Shown: positions 9,503-20,960, counted from the stretch's first letter. The stretch is DNA of 64,000 nucleotides from Stomorhina lunata (GCA_933228675.1 OW121741.1:74396629-74460628), one strand, 5' to 3'. Notes: generated by a model from the letters alone, not told the origin. Program-made: numbers and translations.

Positions 9503-12121
9503 ATATAGGGTAAGGTTAATATTTGTATATACAAATCAATGTAATTATGTCCTAGCTATTGGGAGATAATATCAGTAATAATTCGATTATTAGTCACCTA
9601 CGATGAATCGCTATCAATAAAATTCATTCTTATGAGCATATGGTTTGTGCTAAAAGCAAAACAACAAAAAAAAAATCTTTTTCCATTTAAACACTTCTCT
9701 GTAATAAAAAAATGGGTTTTGAGTGGTTATAATTATCTTAAGTTCATAAAAATCAATTTAAAAAAATTGTATGATTTCAATTTAGTACAAATATGAAATT
9801 CTTTAGTAATATGTATTTAAATATAGTGAATGAACGTTAAAAAAAATATTCGCTTTATTCTTTTTTTTTTATATATATATACATATGTATTATATGTTTT
9901 TTTTTTTTTTAATTATTTAGATATTTGAAATAGCAATGAAAATATTTCGTAAACCATTGCGCTTTCTTATGCTTGTAAATTTAGTTTGTAAATAAAAATG
10001 ATTTGAAAAAGGTAATTAATTTTGGTTACAATATATGTTTCAATATACATATGTATTTATTTTTGTTTGGCTTATTTTTATACACTTATTTGTATATTAT
10101 TATTATTGGTAAATTTTACTATTTAATATCCATGAAAATTCTTGTCATGAAATTAGTAGTGTTTTCTTCATTCGTGGTAACACTGTTTGCTACTCATTTA
10201 TATATATATATGTATTCATATACTTTTATAAAATTTATATCCATAAATATGTTTGTCGACAATCAAACATACTCTTAAATAACTTTTGTCCGTTTTCAAA
10301 CTTTATTTCCATATAAAAATGAAAATTGTACTCTTAAATGTATATATATTTTTTTCTCATTTGCAAATCAAATTTATAAAAACTCTTGAATTACATTCGC
10401 TCTCATTTGTTCTTTTATGTATGAAGAAGAAATGATATTATTTTAAATTCGTTTTTCTTTCTTGTTCATACGTATGTATGTTAATATTTAAAAATTCACT
10501 TATATATAAGTATGTATTTATGGGAAATTTTGCTCACAAATAAGGAAAAAAAAAAAGAAAGGGTGTTGCGAAAAACTGTGTTATTTATTAATATTGTAGC
10601 ATTTTATGCAACTTAGTTTCTTTTATGTTTAATTATATGAAATGATATATGAAATGATATAGGCTGATGTGTATATATGTAAATTTAGAATTTTTCTTGA
10701 CTTTAAAATTTATTAAAAAATAGATTATGGGTATGTAAGTTTATACGTGTAAATAAAATTAAATAAAAATGTTTACCCTTTTTTTTTCTTAATTCATGTT
10801 TATGTGAGACATGTTGTTTATGTATGACAAAGCAAATTAAAAAAATTAAATGATTTTTTTTTTTCTTTTTTTTTTTTTAATTCTTTCTTCTCTTTTTTTT
10901 TTATTTTTTATTTTTTTTTTTTTTTTTTTTATTTATTAATATACAAAGGTATAAATGTAAGTTTATTTATAACTTATAAATAATTATAAATTGTAAGTAA
11001 CAAGGAAGGTTGAGAGGTATAAATGTATGTATTTAATAATTATATAAAAGTACATTTATAAATGTTTTAGGAATAGTAGAATAACAATAAATTTTAGAAT
11101 ATTAATAGGTATTTAATAATAAAAAAAATATATATATATAAATATAGGTTTGTAGAATAGATATTTTATAATAAAATTTATATAATTTTCTCATTTTTAT
11201 CCATGTTGATTCGCTTGTATTAAATTTTCTGATAGGCTTACTGCAAAATTGTTGTTTTATCTCTGCGTTGAAAATAAAGGTTGTTTCTTTGCATGGTTCG
11301 CTGATGTTATTCTTATTGTTAAAATATTATCTCAGAAGTTTAGAGTTGTTGTGCATTTTTTTTTCACATTGTGAAATAATTTAATATTGTTTTATTGTTT
11401 TATTACAAAAAAAAAATTAAATTCACTTTTTATTTTTGTAATTTAGTTTTTATTTGTTACCGTTTCACATATTATTTACTATGTTTATTTTCATTGGATT
11501 GTTTTTCTCATTTATTGTTTCTCTTCAATGTTGTTGTTTTTTTTTTTTCTTCATTTTATTTTAATATTTTTACAGCTCTCAGTTCTAAGTCAAAAATTTT
11601 TTTTTTTCACCTTAAGATGCGTTTTCTTTTTCTTTTTTTTCGATTATTTTTAATATATGTAGGTACGTGTTCAAAAAAATAATTTTTTTTTTTAGAGCCG
11701 TTGATAACGGTTCAATTCACTTTAACAAAATTTTTAACAAAATTTTTATATATTTTGTAGAGACTGTACCTAATACATAGGTTTTTTTTTCACAAAAAGA
11801 TTTTATTTTTAAATTATTTTATAGTTTCTATTAATTTTAATTAATTTTTATACTTTTCAGTTTTTTTTTTTTTTAATTTTTATAATTTTTTTTTTTTATT
11901 ACAATCTAACTTATCTGGTTTCATTTTCACGATTTCATTTTATAATTTAAATTAATTAAATTTAAATATGTTTTTATTAATTTGTGTTTTTTTTTTAATT
12001 TCATTACTTTTTTTTATTATTTTAATTTTAAATAAATAAGTTATTTACTTTATTTTGTATTAATGATGCATTTCTTTTTTTTTTTTTTTTTTAAGTTTAA
12101 AATTATTGTTTGGTTCTTTTC
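9503..12121 (-). other. Long AT-rich leader of the gypsy element
   Basis: About 2.6 kb between the primer-binding site and gag, with long T runs and ATATAT stretches on the plus strand and no credible reading frame. Its length and base composition differ sharply from the coding part. It may be a real untranslated leader carrying packaging and translation signals, or captured simple sequence. Confidence 0.7.
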
Positions 12122-12137
12122 ACTTTCTCGGTCGCCA
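12121..12137 (-). promoter_or_regulatory. Primer-binding site, tRNA-Arg type
   Basis: Directly after the 5' LTR the minus strand reads TGGCGACCGAGAAAGTG. The first nine bases (TGGCGACCG) are what a tRNA-Arg 3' end would pair with, as in 412 and mdg1 elements; the match beyond that is poor. Confidence 0.75.
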
Positions 12138-12276
12138 TGTTATGATCAACCTATTAACTTCAATTAAAACTCGACCGATCGTGTAGGTGGTTCAATAGAA
12201 ACTGATCTTTATTCAAATATCTTCTCTTAAAACTACCTTACTTACTAATTTCTCCACAAAGGGTTATCTCACTACA
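12138..12276 (-). repeat. 5' LTR of the gypsy element
   Basis: 139 bp with TG...CA ends, identical as read to 4333-4471, followed by the target duplication GTTT at 12277-12280. It should hold the promoter of the element, but I see no clear TATA box. Confidence 0.95.
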
Positions 12277-13275
12277 GTTTCCACAAAATATGGGCTACAG
12301 TAAGGCGTAGTAGAATGCCACTGGGCTCTCAAGCGTGAAACCAATGTTTAATATCTCGAAGTAATTTTGTTCTTAAAATTCACCAAAGTCCTATTTATGC
12401 TCTGAACGTATATTAGATTATACATTTTAATTTTGTGATTATCTCTTTTATCTTTCAAGATATTTAGTGTTGAACATTTGTTGCACATAACAATTCGTCA
12501 AATATATATTAAAATTTTATGATAATTGAACGAAGCAAAGTTTTAACACTAAAGATTTTGAAACATAAATGAGATATTCACACAGTCAAACACAGTTTTA
12601 ATAGATTTTTGAATGTATAATCAGATATACGTTCAGAGCATAAATGGAACTTTGGTGAATTTTAAGAACGAAATTTCTTCGACATGTTAAACTTTGGTTT
12701 CACATTTGGGAGCCTAATGGCATTCTACTAAGCTCTACTGTAGCTCATATTTTGTGGAAACTCAAAAGCTTTGTCCACCTGAAGTTTCACTATGATATCT
12801 TCATCAGTTCTCAAGATATCGAATTATATCCAAAACTATTTTTTTTCCAAAATTCTATTCAATATGTGAATATTTTCAGGCCTCGCGGCGCTAGCTAGGA
12901 TTTCATTTTAGACATCTGCTTTCTTAGGGAAACTTTCTTAGAATCAGGTGCAGATTTCGATTTTGTTATACGATTGTTCACTAAAAAAATCAACCCACCC
13001 TAATGGTCAAATATGAGCCGATTTTTGGAGCACTGATTAAGGTTATGATAAGCAATATTTTTGCTGAATATTATTCAAATACAACTAAATTTGTGGCTGT
13101 AAAGGACCAAAAACTCTGTTCCGGGAAGGCATCCCTATGGAAGGTACCCGAAATAGTAATCCGATTTCACCCAAAAAGAATAGGAATCGTCCTTGGAAAA
13201 AATATGAGCCTGTGTCAAATTTCATCAAATTATCTTTTAAGTTACGACCTGTAGAATAATAAGAAGCTTACTTGG

Positions 13276-13606
13276 TTTAGTGAACCGCTGTGGTATAGCA
13301 GGTTAGTCATCCGCCTAGCATACCAGAGGCCCAAGTTCGATCCCTGGCCAGACTCACTTGAAAAAATAAATTTTCAAAAAAGTGGCGGTTCACCTCATAA
13401 CTCTGCTAGCCACTGGTTATTGAGTATTAGGCTATGTAAAACTTCTCAAACTAATGCATTTGCCGTTCGGAGCCGGCGTTAAAACGTAGGTCCCTTTCAA
13501 TGAGTCTAAAAATAGAATCGGATGCAGCTCATTGTCTGAGAGAAGTACCCCTTGTTCCAATTGGAATGTTGTCGGGGAATTATATATATATATATATATA
13601 TATATA
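13276..13606 (+). mobile_element. Complete tRNA-derived SINE (family 1)
   Basis: 331 bp flanked by a perfect 8-bp duplication TTACTTGG (13268-13275 and 13607-13614). The head contains consensus RNA polymerase III boxes: A-box TGGTATAGCAGG (13291-13302) and B-box GTTCGATCC (13335-13343). A unique body of about 220 bp and a (TA)n tail follow. It interrupts the 3' half of the hairpin-ended repeat. It ends in a dinucleotide repeat rather than poly(A). Confidence 0.92.
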
Positions 13607-13785
13607 TTACTTGGATAACCGGCCAGCCAGTCAGCCAGACGGACATTGTTAAAACAACTCAGGGAGTGATTCTAAGTCGATTGGTATACTAAAAAGTGGA
13701 TTTCAGACCAATATTTCTATGCGTTACAAACATCAGCACAAACCCAATATACCCTTTCCACCTATGGGGGTGAAGGGTATAATAA

Positions 13786-14133
13786 AATTTAAAAATTTTG
13801 AGGTTAGGTTGTCAAATGATGAAATGTTAAGAGTTAAAATGTCATTATTTTACATTTATTTAGTGAAAAGTTGGAAGATTTTTACAATAAAAGACTTCAC
13901 TATTGATACGCTTTTGTATTCGCTGTTCGAAAAACTGAACAAAAACTATACAACAAAATTATCTTTACTGATAGGTCCCATTTTTCATAAGATGTTCCAT
14001 TAATAAACACCATTTTCACTCACAACTTCCAAAAGACTGTCCCCGAAAAACCATTACATATAAAAAAAGTGGTTCAAATTGTTTGAATTTCTCAAATTAA
14101 CCCACCCTTTATTCGTATTAGGTCCCCTTAATA
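13786..14133. other. Unassigned spacer
   Basis: AT-rich sequence between the end of the hairpin-ended repeat and the mariner. A CCCACCC motif at 14101 resembles the foldback MITE terminus but has no visible partner. Confidence 0.4.
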
Positions 14134-15239
14134 TCGGGTGGTTAAATTTCAAGGGCCGATGTTAATTTTGAATAAAACACAAACTATTTAGGAAATTATT
14201 ATAATTTTATTTTATTATGATATATTGGTATTACTCAATTATGTATGGAACAAAATATCGGCCAAAAGAGCGCCGCGACCACGGCGGCACACCTCCATCC
14301 GATGGTCCAAATTTTCGATGACCCTGACGCATAATGGAGGTTTTATGTCGTTAATGTGCCGAATTATCTCATCCTTTAGCTCTTGAATTGTTGCTGGCTT
14401 ATCGACGTACACCTTTTCTTTCAAATAACCCCAAAGAAAAAAGTCCATCGGTGTCAAATCACATGGGTCATAAAAGGTTGGTTATCATCTCACGATAGCG
14501 AACACCATTCACAGTAACTGCTTGACTGGCCTCATTTTGGAAAAAATACGGCCCGATGATGCCGCCAGCCCAGAAACCGCACCAAACAGTCACTCTTTGT
14601 GGGTGTATTGGTTTTTCGACAATCACTCTTGGATTCTCATTCGCCCAAATGCGGCAATTCTGTTTATTGAGGAATCCACTGAGGTGAAAATGTGCCTCAT
14701 CACTGAAGATGATTTTCTTCGAAAATTGATCATCCACTGTTGCCATTTCTTGCCACCATTCTGCCCATTCACGACGTTTGGAATGGTCAAGAGGCTTTAG
14801 TTCTTGAGCCAATTGCACCTTGTAAGCGTGTAAATGCAAGTCTTTATGCATAATGTTCATCAACGACGAGCGTGAGAGGTGCAATTGTTGTGCACGATGA
14901 CGTTTTGAGGTGGACGACACTTCAGCCATATTATAGCGAACAGCAGCAATATTTTCTGCAGTACGAGCTGTACGAGCATGCACTGGTAATCTCACATCTT
15001 CCACAGACCCGGTTTGCTCGAATTTTTCCACGATTTTTGCGATTGTACGCATATTTGAACGATCAAATTTTGATTTGAACGCCCATTTTCATAATAAGTC
15101 TGGATAACTTTAACACGTTGTTGGATTGTGTATCTCTCGATGGTTCAAATTGAGTAAGTCTGAAATAGAGAAATGTCAAATAAAATTCGGAAAAAAGCTT
15201 GGCGTTTAGGTATGGTTCACATTCAATTTAACCACCCTT
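14134..15239 (-). mobile_element. Mariner element with internal deletion
   Basis: The ends carry inverted GGGTGGTTAAATT next to TA dinucleotides (14132-14133 and 15240-15241), the mariner target site. The body encodes a decayed transposase on the minus strand. At about 1.1 kb it is shorter than a full mariner because the middle of the transposase is missing. Confidence 0.85.
14239..15170 (-). pseudogene. Mariner transposase pseudogene
   Basis: Reading on the minus strand, an N-terminal segment (RYTIQQRVKVIQTYYENGRS, near 15150-15085) is out of frame with the main frame 15052-14468. That frame has the helix-turn-helix region (VEKFEQTGS) and the first catalytic block IIFSDEAHFHLSG. After MITNLL the frame stops, and the text resumes near 14460 with DLTPMDFFLWGYLKEK and a C-terminus ending GALLADILFHT. 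The segment with the second catalytic Asp is deleted, so the enzyme is dead. The wording is closest to mariners with wide D-D spacing. Confidence 0.88.
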
Positions 15240-16518
15240 TACAAGCTCTATAATTAGAAACTTAATTTCGTGAAATTAATACGCTTACATGCTATCGATA
15301 TGCCTCATCTAAATTCTATTTGCATTCATTATGTAAAATCATCTTTCTAGTGTATATTTATTGATATAATTAGCACCTTTTGTGATCTGTCAAAAGTGAC
15401 AGCTACTGCCTTTGAAATGTGCTACTTGCTAATGTCATAACAAAAATAAAAATCATTTCTAAAATTATAATGAAATTGTCGTGTCATTAATAAATTTGCT
15501 TAACAGTTTTTTATGACGAGCCGTATTTTAGTAACAATTAAATTTTGTTTACAAATAAAACAATAATAAAAAAAAAACTATTAAACAATAAACAACAAGT
15601 CACCTGTCTAATTAAATTGTACATAATGACAAACAATACATGTATGACATACATGTATGTCATGTCAGTCAAACAAACAAACCAAATCGAAATTGTTGTA
15701 CAGCGCCAACTTTAGTTTAGTCACAACCGAATGGCAATTTTCAAAGTTAAGGTTAAATCTAATGTTTTAGCTAATAAAACGTCATTTACTTAATTAATGT
15801 GTTAAAACATTGTTTTAGTTAAATGTTTATTTGTTTATAACAGTATTATTGACAAAATGATCTTGAGAAAAAAAGTGAATTTTTTTTATTGTAAATGAAA
15901 TATATAGAATCTTGAGTGCCCTCCTCTCCTGTTAGGTAATAAAAATATTTTTAATTATTTACTTTTAGTGAGAACTTTGTCGGTTGTTTAGTCATGAAAG
16001 TGTTAAAATTACTTTTAGTTAGAATTACCATAATCGTGTTTAAATAAATTTTGCATTTTGACATTTTCATTATAAGTGTCAGTTAAGTTATTAATGTTAT
16101 AAAAGTTAAGTAACTTAAGTGACATATGAAATATAGGCAAATCCGAAAAACATTAAACCAAGGACAAAATTTTAAAATGGTCAAAATCACATATTTGTGT
16201 TTATGGAAAAATTGGCCATATATCGAACCTTTAGAATATATAATGGATACAATTTTTGATTGCTCTCTTCGTTAATGGCAGGTCTTTATTTGCAACCACC
16301 TCGATTTTTTATAAATTTTTGAAAATAATAGGTTTATTAAAAGTTCATAAAAATCGCAGAGACATCCATTTTGATATCAAGTTTTAGCAGGGGCTCAAAG
16401 TCTGCTTAATTTTATACAATTAGATTTGAAAGACCCCATCAAAGGTAATTGGAGTTATATAAATAACGTCAAGTAAAAAAGGGCTCACAGTGTGTAGCGT
16501 CCGTCACATAAATAAATG
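15240..16518. other. Unassigned intergenic sequence
   Basis: About 1.3 kb, AT-rich, no credible gene. It contains the first copy (16492-16508) of a motif GTGTAGCGTCCGTCACA that recurs downstream. Confidence 0.5.
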
Positions 16519-17312
16519 TTTTTATACCCTTTACCACCATAGGTGGAAAAGGTATTATAAGTTTGTGCTGATGTAAGTAACGCATAGAAATATTTGTCTT
16601 AGACCCACCTTTTAGTATACCAATAGGCTTAGAATCACTTTCTAAGTCGATTTAGCGATGTCCGTCCGTCTGGCTGGACGGCTGGATGGACCCCCATGTA
16701 AACCTTGTAATCAAGCTACAGGTCGCAATTCTTAAGATAATTTGATGAAATTTGGCTCAGATCATTGGGACCATGGCTATTGAAATTAGTCAAAATCGGT
16801 CTATTATTTATGGTACCTCCCATAGGTCCCACTTCCCGGAATTGATATATTAGCCACAAATATTAATATTTTTTCATGAAATTTGAAAGAAATACTCCTT
16901 ATGTAAACTTAAATCACTGTACCAAATTTCGTTAAAATCGGCCCACATTTGGCCATAGCTCCCATACAAACTCTTCTGTCAAAATGCACTTAATGAGGCG
17001 AAAACCAATAAAAATGGCTCATAAATTTGAAGATAATGAGAATTTTGAGTTTATTTTTCGCATACGTAATTTTTGTAACTGTAATAAATTTGCTAAATTT
17101 CAAGATAATCGGTCCACATTTGACCCTAGCGCCCATATAAGTCAAAATGACAAAAACAGCTTAAATATATAAGTTTTGAGAAAATGTTTGTATGATGGCA
17201 AAATTTAGCAAATATTTTTCTTTATGCAAGAAAAAGAACACCTTTTACCATAGTGATGAAGGGTATCGTATGGTCGGGCTTGGCCGACTATTGCCTTTTT
17301 TACTTGTTTTTT
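16519..17312 (-). repeat. Hairpin-ended dispersed repeat, near-complete copy (minus)
   Basis: On the plus strand it starts with the hairpin TACCCTTTACCACC..AGGTGGAAAAGGTA and ends TTACTTGT. It includes the internal CGTCCGTCTGGCTGGACGG tract and TGGTACCTCCCATAGGTCCC, shared with the copies at 18431, 22318, 47101 and 62551. Non-coding; the short frames inside are accidental. Confidence 0.8.
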
Positions 17313-18430
17313 AATTTGACTAGTGCAATTTTTCTTTTTTCTCCCATTGAACTTGGTGCGTAAGGAAAACTTATAGTAGGCTTTACATTAAGCTAAAAAT
17401 ATATAGATGTTAATATAGCATTTTACAGAATAATATGTAAAGGAAATTGTGTAGCGTCCGTCACAGTATGTATTTTTTACAAAATGATATAAATTAAATA
17501 TAAAATTTACGAACACATGTCTGTCTTATTCATAAAGCAATAACAGTATCTATATCTATAGATTAAATTTAAGATATTAGGAGTTAAAAAAACTCACAGT
17601 GGGGCAAATTTGATGCTTTTGAAAACAAAAATTTGGATTTTTGGAACACTCTAGCAGCCAGCCGCAGCATTCTTGGGACGAAAAATAATACGTAAAATGT
17701 GTAAAACTTTAAATAAATATATAAATGTACGTAGCCGTTTTGTGAAATATTAAATTCTGCCCAAAAACAGCGAACATGACGAGAAAGGAGATGAAATTCG
17801 GGAACAAATTACACCATTATTTACACTGATTAACGAACCCTTTAAAAATATATGAAATATAAATTTTTTTCCTAATAAAAAAACATCAAGTAAAAACTGG
17901 ATTTTTGGCGCAACTGGAAACTTTAAAATCTTTTATAAAAGCTGTTTTGTAATCCTATCATTTTCCTCTATCTTTAATGTGTTTACAATTTTTTTATTAC
18001 TATGACCGATTTGATGAAAATTACAGAAAAAAAAAGTCATTTCCATTTTTTGTAGCGTCCGTCACAGCACTTTAAAAGTGAATATCTTTTTCCTCCAAAA
18101 GAAGTATGTAAAAATAAAAAAACGCCATTCGATAGCACAATCAATGGGCTAATATTATCGGAAATCTGTGCAAAGATATCTAGTGTAGAACGGCAATGGG
18201 ATACATTTAAGTACAACAAAATCCGTACAAATATATCGTCCGTCACGCAGGATTTGCCCATATATCAAATAATAACAAATGCTTTTGTACCCTTCCCTTA
18301 ATAAGTGAATGTTTGTAACGAATAGAAATATTGGTCTGAGACCCACTTTTAGTAAACCGATTTAATTCTAGCTTTTTCACAGTAATTTTATTTCCAGGAG
18401 CGGGTAACTAGCCCGATGTCCTAACCCATA
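17313..18430. other. Unassigned interval with repeated GTCCGTCAC motif
   Basis: No gene is visible. The motif TGTAGCGTCCGTCACAG occurs at about 17450 and 18051, and a partial copy ATCGTCCGTCACGCAGG near 18236, all in the same orientation as 16492. Confidence 0.5.
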
Positions 18431-19137
18431 TTTATACCCTTCACCACCATAGGTGGAAAGGGTATTATAAGTTTGTGCTGATGTATGTACGAGTAACGCA
18501 TAGGCTAAGAATCACTTTCTGAGTCGATTAAGCGATGTCAGTCCGTCCGTCCGTCTGGCTGGACCCCCATGTAAACCTTGTAATACAAAGTACAGGTCGT
18601 AATTCTAAAGATAATTTGATTAAATTTGGCACATTTCATTTTAGGTTGATAGTGGGACCATGGCTATCAAAATCGGCCCATTATTTATGGTACCTCCCAT
18701 AGGTTCCCCTTCCTGGAATTGATATTTTGGCCACAACTATCAATGTTTTTTCATGAAATTTAAAACAGATACAGCTTATGTAAACCAAAATCACTGTAAA
18801 AAATCTGTCCATATTTGCCCATAGCTCCCATACAAGCTCTGCTGTCTCTAAAAACGATTATAAATCTGAAGATAATGAGAATTTTGAGTTTATTTTTTGC
18901 ATACATAATTTTTGTATAAACTGTAAAATTTGTCAAATTTCTGTCCACATTTGACCCTAGCTCTCATATAAGTCCAGGTGACGGAAACAGCTTAAATATA
19001 TATGTTTTGAAAAAATGTTTGTATAATGGCAAAATTTAGAAAATATTTGTCTTTATGCAGGAAAAATAAGACCTGTCAACATAGTGGTGAAGGGTATCGT
19101 ATGGTCGGCCTTGACTATAGCACTTCCTTATTTGTTT
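18431..19137 (-). repeat. Hairpin-ended dispersed repeat copy (minus)
   Basis: Same order as 16519-17312: 3' hairpin at the low-coordinate end, CGTCCGTCCGTCTGGCTGG tract, CCTCCCATAGG, then the 5' end near TATTTGT at about 19130. It carries several small deletions. Confidence 0.78.
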
Positions 19138-19159
19138 TTTATAAAGTTTGAACGTTGAC

Positions 19160-19690
19160 ATTATGTGTGAAACACTACATCCATTAAATGACCCCCACGC
19201 GAAATGTTGCAAGCATTGATTCTTTTGAGGTAATTTTCGACCACTTTTTGACACAAATAGGGCAGTATTGCAGCCATAACTTGATGAATGTTGGTTTTTA
19301 AGTGCCGAAGAGTTAAAGATTTATCTGCGTAAACACGATCTTTCACGTAGCCCCACATAAGAAGTCTAATAGTGTCAAATCGCATGATCTTGGTGGCCAG
19401 TTGATATCGCCACGACGAGAAATTACGCGGCCAAGAAATAAAGCCATATTCGCTCTAGTTGTGTGGCATGTGGTCCGTCTTGTTGAAACCACATATTCTC
19501 CAAGTCCTAATTTCTGAGAACGACGAGGAATCGACACTTTCACTTACAGAAGCGATATTTTCAGCCGAAGTAGCGAAACGATGATGCACAGGCCTTATAA
19601 TATTTGTAACCCCTCCAGTCTCTTCAAATTTCATCACAATTTTGCCAATTGCTTGCGTAGTTGGACGATTATGTAACCCTAATCTCCTCT
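19160..19690 (-). pseudogene. Second mariner transposase relic, large deletion
   Basis: The minus strand reads an N-terminal piece (MMKFEETGGVTNI..RPVHHRF..SAENIA) and then jumps to the late part: GFNKTDHMPHN, MALFLGRVISRRGDINWPPR, SCDLTLLDF, LLMWGYVKDRVYADKS and a C-terminus ending HLMDVVFHT. The reading is spread over at least three frames, so it is inactive. Its text is the same subfamily as the element at 14134-15239, and it keeps a segment deleted there. Confidence 0.85.
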
Positions 19691-20129
19691 TAAAGCACGA
19701 TGTGTGGCTGTTGCAGAATTACTATTTTTGTAGTATGTTTTTATCATTTTTATTCGTTTTCGTCAATGTCAGACTTTCAACTGAAAAGAAAAAAAAATTG
19801 GTTAGTTTGACAGATGTCGCAATCCCGTCCTACAATTTTGAAACCATGAAATGGATATATAAATATACTTATTTTTAGTCATTACTTTCATCTCTTTTAA
19901 AGACACTCCGAACTACCGCAACTCTTCTCAGTTTGACGCCTACACTTGTTTGCAGGTCTTTCAGACCTTTTGGAATAGCTTGAATGTTTATATCATCAGC
20001 TGGATTCTTTGTATTTTGGATATCTTGTTTTAAATGCAAGCAGCTTTATTCTTTTTCGAAATATTCCCCCTGATGATCAACACTTTTGCATTCGTTCCAA
20101 CCATTTATCAAAGCAGTTTTTCTATTCCT

Positions 20130-20200
20130 TTTTAATCAACAACAACATTAACACGCTGTCGATGTAAAAGTAATAAAATTGGCTGCAGAACAAAAAGCTC
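20130..20200 (+). repeat. Tail of dispersed repeat family 2
   Basis: Contains the diagnostic text ACGCTGTCGATGTAAAAG..AATAAAATTGGCTGCAGAAC, also seen at about 21130, 22260, 24925 and 61730. The B-box part is not visible here. Confidence 0.55.
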
Positions 20201-20269
20201 AATTTAACTGTTCTAAAAATAGAAAAGAAATAGTGCTCGTAAATCGTTGACCCAGCAGTCAACCTTTGA

Positions 20270-20960
20270 TATTCAGGAACAAGATTATTTTGTGCCAAGA
20301 CAGGACTGCATGGACGATGAGTTATAAATTCGATGTTTTAACTGCTCCACAATTCACTTGCTTCACGAGACGTGTGAAAGATTGCGCTATTATGATACAG
20401 AATGATTCGTCTTCAGGGGTTATATATATATAATTGCCCGACAACATTCCAATTGGAACAAGGGTTTCTTCTCTCAGACGATGAGCTGCATCCGATTTTA
20501 TTTTTAGACTCATTGAAAGGGACCTACGTTTTAACTCCGGCTCCGAACGGTAAATGCATAAGTTAGAGAAGTTTTACATAGCCTAATACTCAATAACCAG
20601 TGGCTAGCTGAGATATGAGGTGAGTCTGGCCGGGGATCGAAGTTGGGACCTCTGGTGTGCTAGGCGGATGACTAACCTGCTATACCACGGCGGTTCACAT
20701 TGGGGGTTAGTTTTACGAATTTCTCCGAAATGTTAGTGTACATCTCCGAATTGACAGTTCGACGTTGGCCAAGAGAAACAGTGAATATAGGATATATTTA
20801 GCCTAAGGAACAGGAGACCATTTGCTTTGGTATGCTTCTTCCATGAATCTTTTTTTTTATTGGGTTAAGTAGGTCTTGGCATGCCCACACTAGCGATTGC
20901 TGTTTTGTTTCCGTCTCATAAAATATATCCATGATTCGTCACTTTTGAAGTACCAAAATC
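20270..20960 (-). pseudogene. Mariner (second subfamily) relic, split by a SINE
   Basis: The plus-strand text AATTCACTTGCTTCACGAGA and GAATGATTCGTCTTCAGGGG | TTAGTTTTACGAATTT aligns with the better-preserved relic at 24970-25360, which reads [15 protein letters not shown] on the minus strand. The SINE at 20423-20702 splits the two halves. Only degenerate fragments remain. Confidence 0.7.
20423..20702 (-). mobile_element. tRNA-derived SINE (family 1), minus strand
   Basis: Flanked by a 7-bp duplication GGGGTTA (20416-20422 and 20703-20709) within a mariner relic. The (TA)n tail is at the low-coordinate end. The tRNA-like head (GCTATACCACGGCGGTTCAC on the plus strand) is at the high-coordinate end. 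About 280 bp, near full length. Confidence 0.9.

Larger units (their letters stand above)
4333..12276 (-). mobile_element. Full-length gypsy (412/mdg1-like) LTR retrotransposon
   Basis: Two 139-bp LTRs read as identical, begin and end TG...CA, and are flanked by the 4-bp duplication GTTT (4329-4332 and 12277-12280), as in the gypsy superfamily. Oriented on the minus strand: 5' LTR 12138-12276, primer-binding site beside it, an AT-rich leader of about 2.6 kb, gag, pol in the -1 frame, a polypurine tract and 3' LTR 4333-4471. There is no env-like frame. Identical LTRs and intact gag and pol imply a young, possibly active insertion. It sits inside the foldback MITE. Confidence 0.95.
2669..13000. 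mobile_element. Long-armed foldback MITE, TA target site, carrying two nested transposons
   Basis: The outermost sequences are inverted repeats, GAGTGGGTCGATTT at the left and GGGTGGGTTGATTT at the right on the opposite strand, each bordered by TA (2667-2668 and 13001-13002). The arms are very long: the left arm is 2669-2792, then 4194-4332, then 12281 to about 12430; the right arm is about 12612-13000. Without its two insertions the element is about 980 bp, with arms of over 380 bp around a loop of about 185 bp. The TA duplication fits a Tc1/mariner-mobilised MITE. Confidence 0.85.
1965..13785 (+). repeat. Hairpin-ended dispersed repeat, one copy split by three insertions
   Basis: The copy begins ACAAGTAAGAAAAGC at 1965 and ends with the family's 3' hairpin TACCCTTTCCACC...GGTGAAGGGTA near 13750-13780. 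Its pieces are 1965-2234, 2561-2668, 13003-13275 and 13607-13785. It is interrupted by a small MITE (2235-2560), the foldback MITE (2669-13000) and a SINE (13276-13606). Removing these restores the family order seen in the uninterrupted copy at 62551-63366, including the CCAGCCAG/CGGACGGA segment followed by the 3' hairpin. This is the host element of the nested cluster. Confidence 0.8.

Noticed and set aside
9503..12121. Search for an env-like or extra gene in the gypsy leader
   Set aside because: The region is low-complexity, lies on the 5' side of gag, and has only short AT-driven frames. env would be expected after pol, where only about 190 bp remain.
13285..13360. Candidate tRNA gene with good A and B boxes
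   Set aside because: The head is followed by a repeated body and TA tail, has target duplications and recurs four times. It is a SINE, and the cloverleaf is not maintained.
16984..17172. Short open frames inside the hairpin-ended repeats
   Set aside because: They are not conserved as frames between copies; the DNA is conserved, not the protein.
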